In this document: positions 1-9,166 of the stretch, one piece after another
Layout: every line of letters begins with the position of its first letter
Numbering within the stretch: the first letter of the stretch is position 1
Assembly: GCA_016098155.1 (NCBI GenBank)
Contig: JAAAJB010000060.1
Coordinates: forward strand, 26,181 to 90,180
Source: Actinomortierella ambigua
Taxonomy: Eukaryota; Mortierellomycota; Mortierellomycetes; Mortierellales; Mortierellaceae
Length of the DNA stretch: 64,000 nucleotides
Direction of reading: 5' to 3'
Made by a program: the position numbers and the translations under genes
The notes under the pieces: model-generated
Database searches by the model: none
The model's input: only the letters and a program-made list of their open reading frames with translations
What the model was told of the DNA's origin: nothing

Positions 1-1246
1 GCGTTCTCAACGTCATCCATGTTGACCTTGTCGTCCTCGATGACAATGTTGACCTGGTACTTCTTGATACCGTAGCCGACAGCGACGAGCTTTCCACCAC
101 CCCAGACGAGGCCGTCCATCTCGATGCCACGGACGTGGTTGACGAGGAGATCCATGTCGGTCTCATCATCCCAAGGCTTGATGTCGAGGGTGACGGTGGT
201 CTTGGCAATGACCTTGGGCTTCAGGGCCTTCTTGGCGTGGTACTCAGCAAGACGCTGGGCCTTGAGCTTCTCGGCCTCCTCATCGACCTCGTCGTCAGAG
301 CCAAAGAGATCGACATCCTCGTCATCATCCTCAGCAGGGGCAGCAGCAGCGGCGGCACCAGCCCTGAATTTTACCAAGGGGAGGAAAAAAAATAGAAGCA
401 AAGCAACGGTCAGTCACTTGATCAGTACCGATAGCATATTTTGTTTTGCTCCATTGATCCACTGACGAGTTATGACACATACTTGGCCTCCAGACCCTTG
501 ACGGCGGAGATGTGCTTGTACCAGCGGGCAGCGTGGGGGTAAGCAGCCTCGTTGGGGCCCTCGGAGAGAGCCTTGAAGAGCTCGACATCCTTGTCGGTGG
601 CCTCGTAGCTATTAGGGGTGAGTATCCAAACGACACAAACGTCAGTTTCCTTGCCCAGATTTAAGTGGCTGAGTTGGCCTCCCTTATCGCTAACTGTGCT
701 GTATAAAACGAGAAGAGGGGGTGGAGGAGAGGGGGAGGAATACAACGAGCAGAGCGTGGGAGTACGACGAATTCGCGCACCCAACTAGCCCGAGAAAGCG
801 AGATGGGTGCGTTGCTCAAAAACAGTGAACGACGCACGCCTATCATGACAGCCTATCATGACACCAATTGGGGCGTTGCGGGAGGAGGGGAAGGGAGCCG
901 TGAGAGAGAATATGGAGCCTGCGGCACGGACCCTACAGGTTGCCACCTTGGACGTATTGATACGCTCTCTTCACAAAGAGTTCTTCGATGGACAGACAAA
1001 CGCGTCTGGCAGTGATCCTCAGATCAACTGCCATCCAGGCCCATCGACTCATCAAAAAAACGCCTCTCCAAAAAATACTGATTAGGGTACAAATGCAGGC
1101 ATCTGTCCCTTGCGGAAGAAAAGGAATGAAAAAATCAAGTAATCCGTGGATTGAGAGTGAATGCATTACCCAGCGACGTAGGAGCGGGCCTCAAAGAGGG
1201 AGTTCAGCAGAGTCCAGGCCAAAGGAGCAGCAAACGAGACAGACAT
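1..1246 (-). CDS. EFB1: Translation elongation factor 1-beta (eEF1B alpha), 3' end cut by window
   Basis: Guanine-nucleotide exchange factor that reloads eEF1A with GTP during elongation in the cytosol. I see three exons: 1246-1170, 608-483 and 363-1; junction codons join in frame (GG|C, AA|G). The first part is a GST-C-like helical region with the family-typical RWYKHI. A linker of Ala followed by acidic residues ends in [15 protein letters not shown], the usual phospho-acidic segment. Then comes the catalytic exchange domain, with [22 protein letters not shown] and [11 protein letters not shown]. The start is the first ATG before [11 protein letters not shown]. About 188 residues are visible. 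By comparison with the family, roughly 20 C-terminal residues lie beyond position 1. It is divergent from HSP60, about 2.2 kb away. Identification is secure. Confidence 0.95.
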
Positions 1247-3304
1247 GATAGTAGTGTGTGGTGTCAAGGTTGAAGACGAAGAAGGAAATAGAAAAATTTT
1301 CGCTGGGTCAGTTTTCTTTTCGCCCTCTGTTTGGGGGTAGGAGAGGGGAGGGGCCTTTCTCCGACAAAACAAATTGGGTAGTGATAAGCGCCTGCGATTT
1401 GACCGTTTTCCATTCCGTCATAACTCTCAATCTAGCATGACACCGCTGGCCTTTTTTGAAGACCAGAATTGGCTCGTTGTTACAGGGCCGTTTCCTCAAG
1501 AGGTGAAATTGCACGATAGCCGGTTCTAACAGTTGCCTTCGATGCAACTCAGTGCTGGCAACGTAAATTTCGACCACGATTAAGAAAACACGGAGCAACT
1601 GTGTATAGGCTTTATGTAATAGAGCAAAGACTCATCTGTGGCATACCCTTGACAAAGCGTTGCACGCATTCCTGGCACGTACATGGATCTCTTTCGCAAC
1701 AAGCATCAACAGCAAAGTTACGCTGTAACAGTGGGATAAATAACAGCAAGCACGTCCGAGAGCAAGGTCGACGCTGACACGCCTCTAGATCTTTAGGCGG
1801 AGGCGTTGAGGGCCAATGCTTGAAGCCTCACTGGAACGAACTTTACTGTAACAATAGGACATCCGTCCGTGAGGCAGAGAGACATTTTGACCTGACAGGC
1901 TACGAAACATCCGCTGGGGTATCTGTGGGTTACAGAATATCGCAATTGCTAGCACTAGACGATATAGGCACGCACCCATGTGAGTGCCAAAGTGGTAGCA
2001 CAGTGTTAAAGTATGTGTTTACAATATCAACAACTATTTCCGATACACTCGCACGATCAATTGAATCTGTAGCACTCATCCCAATATATGCCCGAGTTGG
2101 TCGTTATTCAGCTCTGGCTAGCCCCATTGCACTTGGAATTGTCACCACTCAAATCAGGGTGCCACTTGGGTCCCTTCCCGTAGGCGAGACCTGAGCGAGT
2201 GCGGGCAAACTGGAGATGTGTGAGGTAGGGTCTAGCGCTGTGGACACAAGAGAGTGGGTAAGGTGGCAGGTAGAGACCGAAAGACAGTAGACCAGGCCGA
2301 TGCCGAGAGAGTAACGTCCACAAATCACGACGCGTCCTTTAATCGCGAAAGAAAAATCTTTAACTATTGTTCCCCACGACCAGTGAACGCGTTTGCTTCG
2401 ATCGCACCTTACAGAGACGAGGAAAGCACAATAGTACTCAATTCTCAGTACTAGTTGTAGCATAAGACTGCAGTCATATCTATCGACGAAGGCTTGCACT
2501 AGACGTGCTTGCAAGTCTGTTAGCAGAAAATGCAAGCGGCTGTACGTCGTAATTTTTTGTAGACGCGAGACAAGTACCATGGTTGCTCCGCCATCGCTGT
2601 AAGAACATTCGATCTATTTCATGGTATAGAATGGTTCTGTTAAGCTCCTATCCGAGATACATTGACATGATCGGTCGATGGCGTTGTAAGTGTATGCGAT
2701 GAGAAAGATCGGCACTCCAAGAACAACTTTTGGAACTGAATGACCAAAGAAATATCGAAGATACACACGGGCACCATGGCATGTGTTACGGAAACAAGAT
2801 CTTTTCTAGATACCAGCAATCCGCCACATTGCAGCATTGTTCAATAGTGATAGAATGGCGCATCATGCAAAAGCGCGCCATCATTCAAATATACATACCT
2901 TCTTGGAATAGATGGCCAGCTCGCCACCTGAGCTTACATGTAGTGTGGATATCCAAAGAGGTGACCAGGGATAAAAAGCGAGGGTAGACATGTACAAACA
3001 CTTTAACGGACCTGCAGCAGTGACCATATGACTGCCAGCACTGGATGCATTGCCCTACGAAGAGCGTCGTGATCCTGGTGTGATTCTAACCTAGTCCTGA
3101 TTGGCCTGGCTGGCCACAAGCTAGAGTCAAACCTCAGGGTACAAAAAAAGTGAGGCGAGGGCGGCGATGGAAGTCTCCACTTATTGCCAGCATAAAGGCT
3201 ATCAAGGGTCGACCCCCTCCCTTCGCTGAAGCGAAAAAGGGCCAGGCACCCAGCTGGTTCAATCCAATGAATGACACTGGGAATACTGGGTCTTCAGCGC
3301 CAGC
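1247..3304. other. Intergenic region between eEF1B and HSP60
   Basis: About 2 kb between two divergently transcribed housekeeping genes. I find no reading frame with recognisable domain content, no intron-like structure joining frames, and no tRNA. The part next to 1246 should hold the eEF1B promoter and 5' UTR. The short frames present look random. A GGTTCAATCC string at about 3255 resembles a Pol III B box but cannot form a TpsiC stem. Confidence 0.6.
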
Positions 3305-3317
3305 GAACTTTCCAGAA
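3305..3317 (+). promoter_or_regulatory. Heat-shock element upstream of HSP60
   Basis: The sequence GAActTTCcaGAA is a perfect three-unit alternating nGAAnnTTCnnGAAn array, the classical binding site for trimeric heat-shock factor. It ends 188 bases before the HSP60 start codon. Adjacent 5-bp units do not continue the pattern on either side. Heat induction of HSP60 through this site is inferred from its position and match. Confidence 0.7.
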
Positions 3318-3505
3318 GGCGTTTGTAATGACAAGCTTGACCAATGGCCATTAAGGGGCCTTCAGATTAGAAGTACAGTTTTTTAGGTTGAGCGGGGAGA
3401 GGGAGTGGGGTTAGGAAGGGCCCCTCCAAAAGGGAATATTTCAACCGCTCGTTTTCGAATCGATTCCATTATTGATCCCGAATCGCTTTTCTCCGATCAC
3501 CCACC

Positions 3506-5489
3506 ATGCTGTCCATCACCCGCGCTCTCAAGGCCAAGGCCCCCATGGCCGCTCGCATGGCCCAAACCAACATCGCCATGCCTTCGCGTTTCTCCAATGC
3601 CCGTCTGTACTCGTCCCACAAGGAGATCAACTTTGGTATTGAGGGTCGTGCCAAGCTGCTCAAGGGTGTCGAGATCCTCGCCAAGGCTGTCGCCGTCACC
3701 CTGGGCCCCAAGGGTCGCCATGTCCTGATTTCCCAGCCCTATGGCTCGCCCAAGATCACCAAGGTGAATAATGGTTGACGCTCAGATCTGTGGTTGTTAT
3801 TATTATTTCGTTAGTACGATTATTAACCCGTTCCGTTATCGTTGACCCAAACCCTCTTAGGACGGTGTCACTGTTGCAAAGTCGATCACCTTGGAGGATC
3901 CTTTTGAGAACCTTGGTGCCAAGTAAGTCTCACTCTCCCCCTTCCTCTTACCACAACCAAAAGCAAATGCTGCCACGCCTCGTTCCTGGACCCAATGGAC
4001 AAGCAACATAAAGCGGGGAACTGATCAAGTTTTATAACCACAAAATTCTCACGATAGGCTTGTCCAGGATGTTGCCAACAAGACCAACGAGACTGCTGGT
4101 GACGGTACGACCACTGCCACGATCCTGACCCGCGCCATTTTCGCCGAGGGTGTCAAGAACGTTGCTGCCGGTTGCAACCCCATGGATCTCCGCAAGGGTG
4201 TGCAGTTGGCCGTCGATGCCATTGTCGAGTTCTTGCGCGAAAACAAGCGCGAGATCACGACGACTCAGGAAATTGCCCAGGTCGGTACCATCTCCGCCAA
4301 CGGCGACAAGGCTATCGGCAACTTGCTGGCGCAGGCCATGGAGAAGGTCGGCAAGGAGGGTGTCATCACAGTCAAGGATGGCAAGACAACCGAGGATGAG
4401 CTCGAGATCACCGAGGGTATGCGCTTTGACCGCGGCTACATCTCGCCCTACTTTGTGACAGACCCAAAGTCGCAGAAGGTCGAGTTTGAGAAGCCCCTGA
4501 TCCTTCTGTCGGAGAAGAAGATTTCCATCCTCCAGGATATCCTGCCTGCCCTTGAGACCGCTGCTACCCAGCGCCGCCCTCTGCTGATTGTTGCCGAGGA
4601 CGTTGATGGTGAGGCTCTGGCGGCCATCATCCTGAACAAGCTCCGCGGCCAGCTGCAGGTCGCCGCCGTCAAGGCCCCCGGTTTCGGTGACAACCGCAAG
4701 TCGATCCTCGGCGATCTGGCCACGCTCACCGGTGGTGTGGTCTTCTCGGATGAGCTGGACGTTAAGCTGGAGCGCCTCACGCCCGACCTGCTGGGTACGA
4801 TTGGCTCGATCACCGTCACGAAGGAGGACACCATCTTGAACGGCACCGGTGCTGGTTCGACTGAGAACATTGCTAGCCGCTGCGAACAGATCCGTGCCCT
4901 GATTGCCGACCCTGGCACATCCGACTATGAGCGCGAGAAGCTCGAGGAGCGTCTGGCTCGCTTGAGCTCTGGTGTCGCCATCATCCGTGTCGGCGGTCAG
5001 AGCGAGGTCGAGGTCGGTGAGAAGAAGGACCGCATTGTTGATGCGCTGAACGCCACCAAGTGCGCTGTTGAGCAGGGTGTCCTGCCCGGTGGTGGCACTG
5101 CCTTGCTCAAGTCGCTCAAGGTCCTTGATCAGCTCAAGGGCGAGAACTTTGATCAGCAGCTCGGCATCAACATTATCCGCAACGCCATCCAGGTTCCTGC
5201 CAAGACCATCATCTCCAACGCTGGTGGTGAGGGCGCTGTCATCATCTCCAAGGTCGTCGAGAACGATAACTTTACACATGGCTACGATGCCTCTACGGGC
5301 GAGTACTGCGATATGCTCGTCAAGGGTGTCCTCGACCCCTTCAAGGTTGTTGTCACCGGTCTCAAGGATGCCTCTGGTGTCGCCTCCCTGCTCAGCACTT
5401 CCGAGGCCATGATTGTCGATGCCCCAAGCAACGATAAGGGTGGCATGCCCGGCATGGGCGGTATGGGTGGCATGGGTGGTATGATGTAA
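3506..5489 (+). CDS. HSP60: Mitochondrial chaperonin HSP60 (GroEL family)
   Basis: ATP-dependent chaperonin of the mitochondrial matrix that folds imported proteins in a barrel with HSP10. Exons are 3506-3763, 3861-3922 and 4058-5489, giving 583 residues, close to the usual ~570. The N-terminus is a basic, hydroxylated presequence ([20 protein letters not shown]) running to about residue 35, before the mature part containing VTLGPKGR. The ATPase signature [11 protein letters not shown] spans the start of exon 3. The protein ends in the hallmark GGM repeats ([10 protein letters not shown]). Both introns are short, with GT-AG ends and phases that match. The coding sequence is strongly codon-biased, which also creates a long open frame on the opposite strand. 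A perfect heat-shock element lies upstream. Confidence 0.98.
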
Positions 5490-6109
5490 ATTGCATTTTC
5501 TGTTCATAAACTGTGTATATTTTCTTTGTTTCCCTGCTGTGTTCGTTGATGTTTTCCGCGGCCGATCGCGGTGTCGTGTCACTGCTTTTTGCACCACCTT
5601 TCTTTGTCAGGAACCGATTTTTAGACTCTCTCTCAATTTGAAGTCCCACAATTTCAAGGAGAGACGGGGAGAGCGGACCTTAAAAACGTTTGGTATAAAT
5701 TCACAGCAAACCCGCGGCCCTCAATTGTTTCCTCATTCTTGTGCTCAGACATACGCCTACCCGTGAAGCATCTGCTGAGGTTCGCGCTTGTTGATTGCAA
5801 ACTTAACCAAGTACCGTCGGCTATCCGCAAGGGTAGACGCAATTTTTGTCGGCCCCTAACAGGCCTAAATTCCTCTTACACTACTTAAAGCAAAGCTCAT
5901 AAAGGAGAGACAAACACTGCCAAGGAGGGGATGGTGCACAAAAATAAAGTCGTTATGTTTTTCAAAGAATTACACTGACCGACTATGTCGATTCAAAAAT
6001 CACCATTCAGCATGCCAAACCCATCACTATAATGCTAAACACACAAAATGATACTGTCTCAACGACGCATTGAGCGAGCGATTTATTGAAAAAGAGATCG
6101 TTCGCACAT
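5490..6109. other. Convergent 3' flanks of HSP60 and RPS0
   Basis: About 600 bases between two converging genes, expected to hold both 3' UTRs. On the minus strand AATAAA lies at 6087-6082, just past the RPS0 stop and a likely polyadenylation signal. I see no gene or repeat here. Confidence 0.5.
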
Positions 6110-7384
6110 TTAAGCGGACCACTGGTCCTGAGCAGCGGGCTCAGCGGACCAGTCACCGGCAGCAGCGTCAGCGGACCAGTCGGCAGCGGGAGCAGCACCC
6201 TCGGTCCACTCGGCATCGGGAGCAGCCTCACCAGGGGCCCAGGAGCCAGCAACATCGGCACCAGCGGGCTTCTCGGCGGCGGCGGCAGCAGCCTCCTCCT
6301 CGGCCTTCTCTTCGGGGTCGCGGTAGAAGAACATGTCGACCATGACGTCCCAAGGAGCGGAGCGGGAGATGGTGCCACGGAGGCGGAGGACCTCACGGCA
6401 CAACAGCCAGTAAGCAAGACCGATGGCGTTCTTGGCACGGTTGTTGGTGGGGATGGCAACATCGACGTACTTGAGGGGGGACTCGGTATCGCAGAAAGCG
6501 ATGACGGGGATGTTGACGTACGAAGCCTCCTTGATGGCCTGGTGATCGGTCAGGGGGTCGGTGACGATGATCAGGCGGGGCTCCTTGAAGGCGCGGGTGA
6601 TGTAGTTGGTGAAGGTACCGGGGGTGAAGCGACCGGCGATGGCCTGGGCACCGGTGTGGGAGGCGAACTTCAGAGCGGCACGCTGACCGTAGGGGCGGGC
6701 AGAGATGACGCAAATGTCGGCAGGGTTCTCGATGGCGACGATGATACGGGCAGCGAGAACAATCTTCTCCCAGGTCTTGCCAATGTTGATGATGTGGACA
6801 CCTATAGGTTTTGCGATTTTCAAAGGCGATTCAAGGACCTGTTAGCATATCCTGCCAGGTCTACTGATCAAAACCAAGCGATAAAGGGGACGTAGATAAA
6901 ATAGGTCCATTGATGCGATATTCAGCAGCCATTGATATGAACTGTTATTGTCTTCTTTTTTGTTCATCCAGGAACCATCATCGCTGATAAAAACATATAC
7001 TCCGTGTCCTATCGGCAAGGAGCCGATATGGCATGCTGTCGCTTCTCCGAAGGTTGAAGAAAAAAGGAGTCCTCCTTTGTATGCTCGCCGCTGGTTGATG
7101 CCCTCGTTCTCCTAGATACAATAGCTGTACACTCCTGAAATCCAGTTCCTCACTGCCATGTCCTGTCCTGTCTTGTCCCTCTCCGGATAAAGAAAAGTAA
7201 AGCTGGCGAAGCTGGCGGTAAAGAAAAAGGGACGGTCTCGAGATGACTAACCATCAGCACGGCGCTTGTACACATAGGGCTCCATGTGAACATCGCAGTT
7301 CTTGGAACCCAAGTGGGACTTGGCAGCAAGGAGGAGCTTGATGTCCTCCTCGGTGGCTTTCAGGATGGAAGGCAGTTTAGACAT
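6110..7384 (-). CDS. RPS0: 40S ribosomal protein S0 (RPSA / uS2 family)
   Basis: Structural protein of the small ribosomal subunit, needed for 20S-to-18S rRNA processing. Exon 1 is 7384-7252 ([16 protein letters not shown]...) and exon 2 is 6801-6110, joined as GAT G|GT GTC. The product is 274 residues. The conserved core includes [51 protein letters not shown] and VDVAIPTNN. The C-terminal tail is Ala/Glu-rich with repeated W-S/A motifs, as in other eukaryotic S0 proteins. The single intron is 449 nt, long for this locus, and follows the 44th codon; ribosomal protein genes often have such 5'-biased introns with regulatory roles. The intron holds a perfect hairpin (7011-7029). Confidence 0.97.
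7011..7029 (-). other. Perfect stem-loop inside the RPS0 intron
   Basis: TATCGGC and GCCGATA form a perfect 7-bp inverted repeat around a 5-nt loop, entirely inside the RPS0 intron. In the transcript (minus strand) it would form a hairpin with loop UCCUU. Its role is unknown. Autoregulatory or RNA-processing functions are possible, but chance is not excluded. Confidence 0.3.
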
Positions 7385-7974
7385 GCTGTCGAAGTTAGGG
7401 AGACAGTCTATAGATCCCGAGAACAAAAAGGCATGAACGGTGTTAAAAAGATGTTGGATTCATCATGGAAATGAGTGATTCCAATCTCCCAAGCTGATCT
7501 GCGTGTCGTCCGGCTCTTCGAGCCCGTCCAAAGCGTCTCAAATATCCGTCTGCTAGCGATCCATCCATCGGCACGGCATGCTATTAGCAAAGCATCCCTC
7601 GGTGTTGCCAGACATCAATGAACGTCTCTCCCGATCTACAGAGCCTGACATCGACCGGCATCGTCCTCTACGCCTTCCTCGCACGCCCAACTGTTGAATA
7701 TGGATGCTTTGCACCGCCGACATGGGACACCTACAAAGGAGTCTACAGGACTGGAGAGAAGGTTCAAATTTCTGCAAATGCAGTCTCTATAAGCGCCCAT
7801 ACGTTCACGTGATGAACTCCTTTTTGGGATGCACAATGTATGCAATCAGTGGTGAGGGAGGTGATCGACGCGACTGTACCGATAAGTCTGCGAATACAAG
7901 CACGATGAATGCATCTTCATGCTCGCCCAATACACTCATTCCAAACACTGAGTGCCTTTTTCCCCATACCAGCC
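7385..7974. other. Divergent promoter region of RPS0 and the Sel1-repeat gene
   Basis: About 590 bases between the RPS0 start (minus) and the Sel1-repeat gene start (plus). Short open frames occur but none resembles a protein I know. An upstream in-frame ATG for the next gene lies at 7909, so its start is not certain. Confidence 0.4.
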
Positions 7975-8850
7975 ATGTGTCCTCTCTATCAAGATCTCGC
8001 GACGGACTTGATGGTCTATTCTCTTGTGCGCCAGGTGGAGCGCAAAGATGCTATGGCTATGGCGAAACTAGGATGCATGTATGGGCGTGGCGATCGTGTC
8101 TCGAGGAACCTTGAACAGGCGTTTTACTGGTCCATGATGGCAGCCAAGAGAGGGATTGACTCTGCACAGTACATTGTCGGCACCATGTTATACAACGGCG
8201 AGGGAACCCAACGTGATGAGGCGGCAGCGGCGAAGTGGTATCTCAAGGCTGCCAGGCGTGGATTCATTCCTGCCCAAGGGTATCTCGGAGCGATGTATAT
8301 CTTTGGTATGGGGGTCGACCAAAACTACGTAGAGGCAGTGTTCTGGCTGACCAAGGCTACTGAAAAGAACCACGTGCAGGCACAGTATCTCCTGGGTTGG
8401 TGCTACAGAGACGGGTGTGGTGTTCGACAAGATCATGCCAAGGCTGTTCATTGGTATCGTCGTGCTGCTCTAGGCGGGAGTCGTGATGCAGGTGCTCACC
8501 TAGCTTGGATGTATCAGCACGGGCTAGGCGTGGATCGGAGCCCCTTCCTCGCGTTCAACTGGTTCCACAAAGCCGCCATCGAAGGCAACCCAGATGCCCA
8601 AAACATCTTGGGGGCAATGTACCGTACTGGCAAAGGCCTCGTTTACCAGGATTCGAACCAGGCATTGGAATGGTTTAGCAAGGCAGCACTGCAAGATCAC
8701 CCCCTCGCCATGTTTAACCTTAGCATGTTGTATGGGGAGGATGGCGATCTCAAAAACACAACATTGGCTGCCACGTGGTACCAGAAAGCAGCCGCTTGTT
8801 GGAGCAGACATTCTCTAGAGAGGCTGCCCCCTTTCTCAGAACAGCTCTGA
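7975..8850 (+). CDS. Sel1-like repeat protein
   Basis: An uninterrupted frame of 291 residues made almost wholly of seven tandem Sel1-like (TPR-related) repeats of about 36 residues, each ending in A..WY/F.KAA.G-type helices (for example AFYWSMMAAKRG, AAKWYLKAARRG, AVHWYRRAALGG, ALEWFSKAALQD). Such alpha-solenoids are protein-protein scaffolds. In fungi they act in chitin synthase activation (Skt5/Chs4) and ER quality control (Hrd3), but this protein lacks features that tie it to either. I chose the ATG at 7975 because the repeat region starts soon after; an in-frame ATG at 7909 adds 22 residues. No signal peptide or membrane segment is evident with the 7975 start. AATAAA lies at 8888, 38 bases past the stop. 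Confidence 0.85.
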   Translation: MCPLYQDLATDLMVYSLVRQVERKDAMAMAKLGCMYGRGDRVSRNLEQAFYWSMMAAKRGIDSAQYIVGTMLYNGEGTQRDEAAAAKWYLKAARRGFIPAQGYLGAMYIFGMGVDQNYVEAVFWLTKATEKNHVQAQYLLGWCYRDGCGVRQDHAKAVHWYRRAALGGSRDAGAHLAWMYQHGLGVDRSPFLAFNWFHKAAIEGNPDAQNILGAMYRTGKGLVYQDSNQALEWFSKAALQDHPLAMFNLSMLYGEDGDLKNTTLAATWYQKAAACWSRHSLERLPPFSEQL

Positions 8851-9166
8851 CACTTTCCTGCTCTTGCACCCTTGTTCCGCGCATTGCAATAAATCGCATC
8901 ATACGCTTCAGTCCACCGGTGCAGACGCGTACGTGTGGCGTCTCTCGTTTGAGATGGAAGTCTACAGATACTGGGAGCATCTTGTTCAATATTCATCTTG
9001 GCATGAATGAGTACATGCCTTTGCCAACTTATCAGGAACCAAGGCTACAAGTAGCCGTGTCAACATTGGTTGACGGTGATCCGACGTATGTGCTTAAGGG
9101 TCAGGGTTTCGCCCAATAAACTTCAGCCGCTTGGCTTCTCTTCTCCCCAAACCCCGCATTCCTCAC
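8851..9166. other. Short intergenic gap before the DHHC gene
   Basis: About 315 bases: the 3' end of the Sel1-repeat gene, with AATAAA at 8888-8893, followed by the presumed promoter of the palmitoyltransferase gene. No other feature seen. Confidence 0.4.

Noticed and set aside
3250..3270. GGTTCAATCC, resembling a tRNA B box
   Set aside because: Flanking bases cannot form a TpsiC stem and no A box or acceptor stem is present.
1247..3304. Hidden gene between eEF1B and HSP60
   Set aside because: Short frames on both strands show no domain motifs, no splice-linked continuity and no codon bias like that of the neighbours.
4032..5597. 521-codon open frame on the minus strand opposite HSP60
   Set aside because: It is the mirror of the strongly codon-biased HSP60 exon 3. 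It has no domain content of its own, and its amino-acid pattern follows the complement of HSP60 codons.
6086..6895. 269-codon plus-strand frame opposite RPS0
   Set aside because: Antisense shadow of RPS0 exon 2; Gly/Ser/Asp pattern without conservation.
6915..6984. C/D-box snoRNA-like element in the RPS0 intron (minus strand, AUGAUGG and CUGA with GCG/CGC ends)
   Set aside because: The C box has a mismatch, the terminal stem is only three pairs with unpaired bases, and I could not identify an rRNA target.
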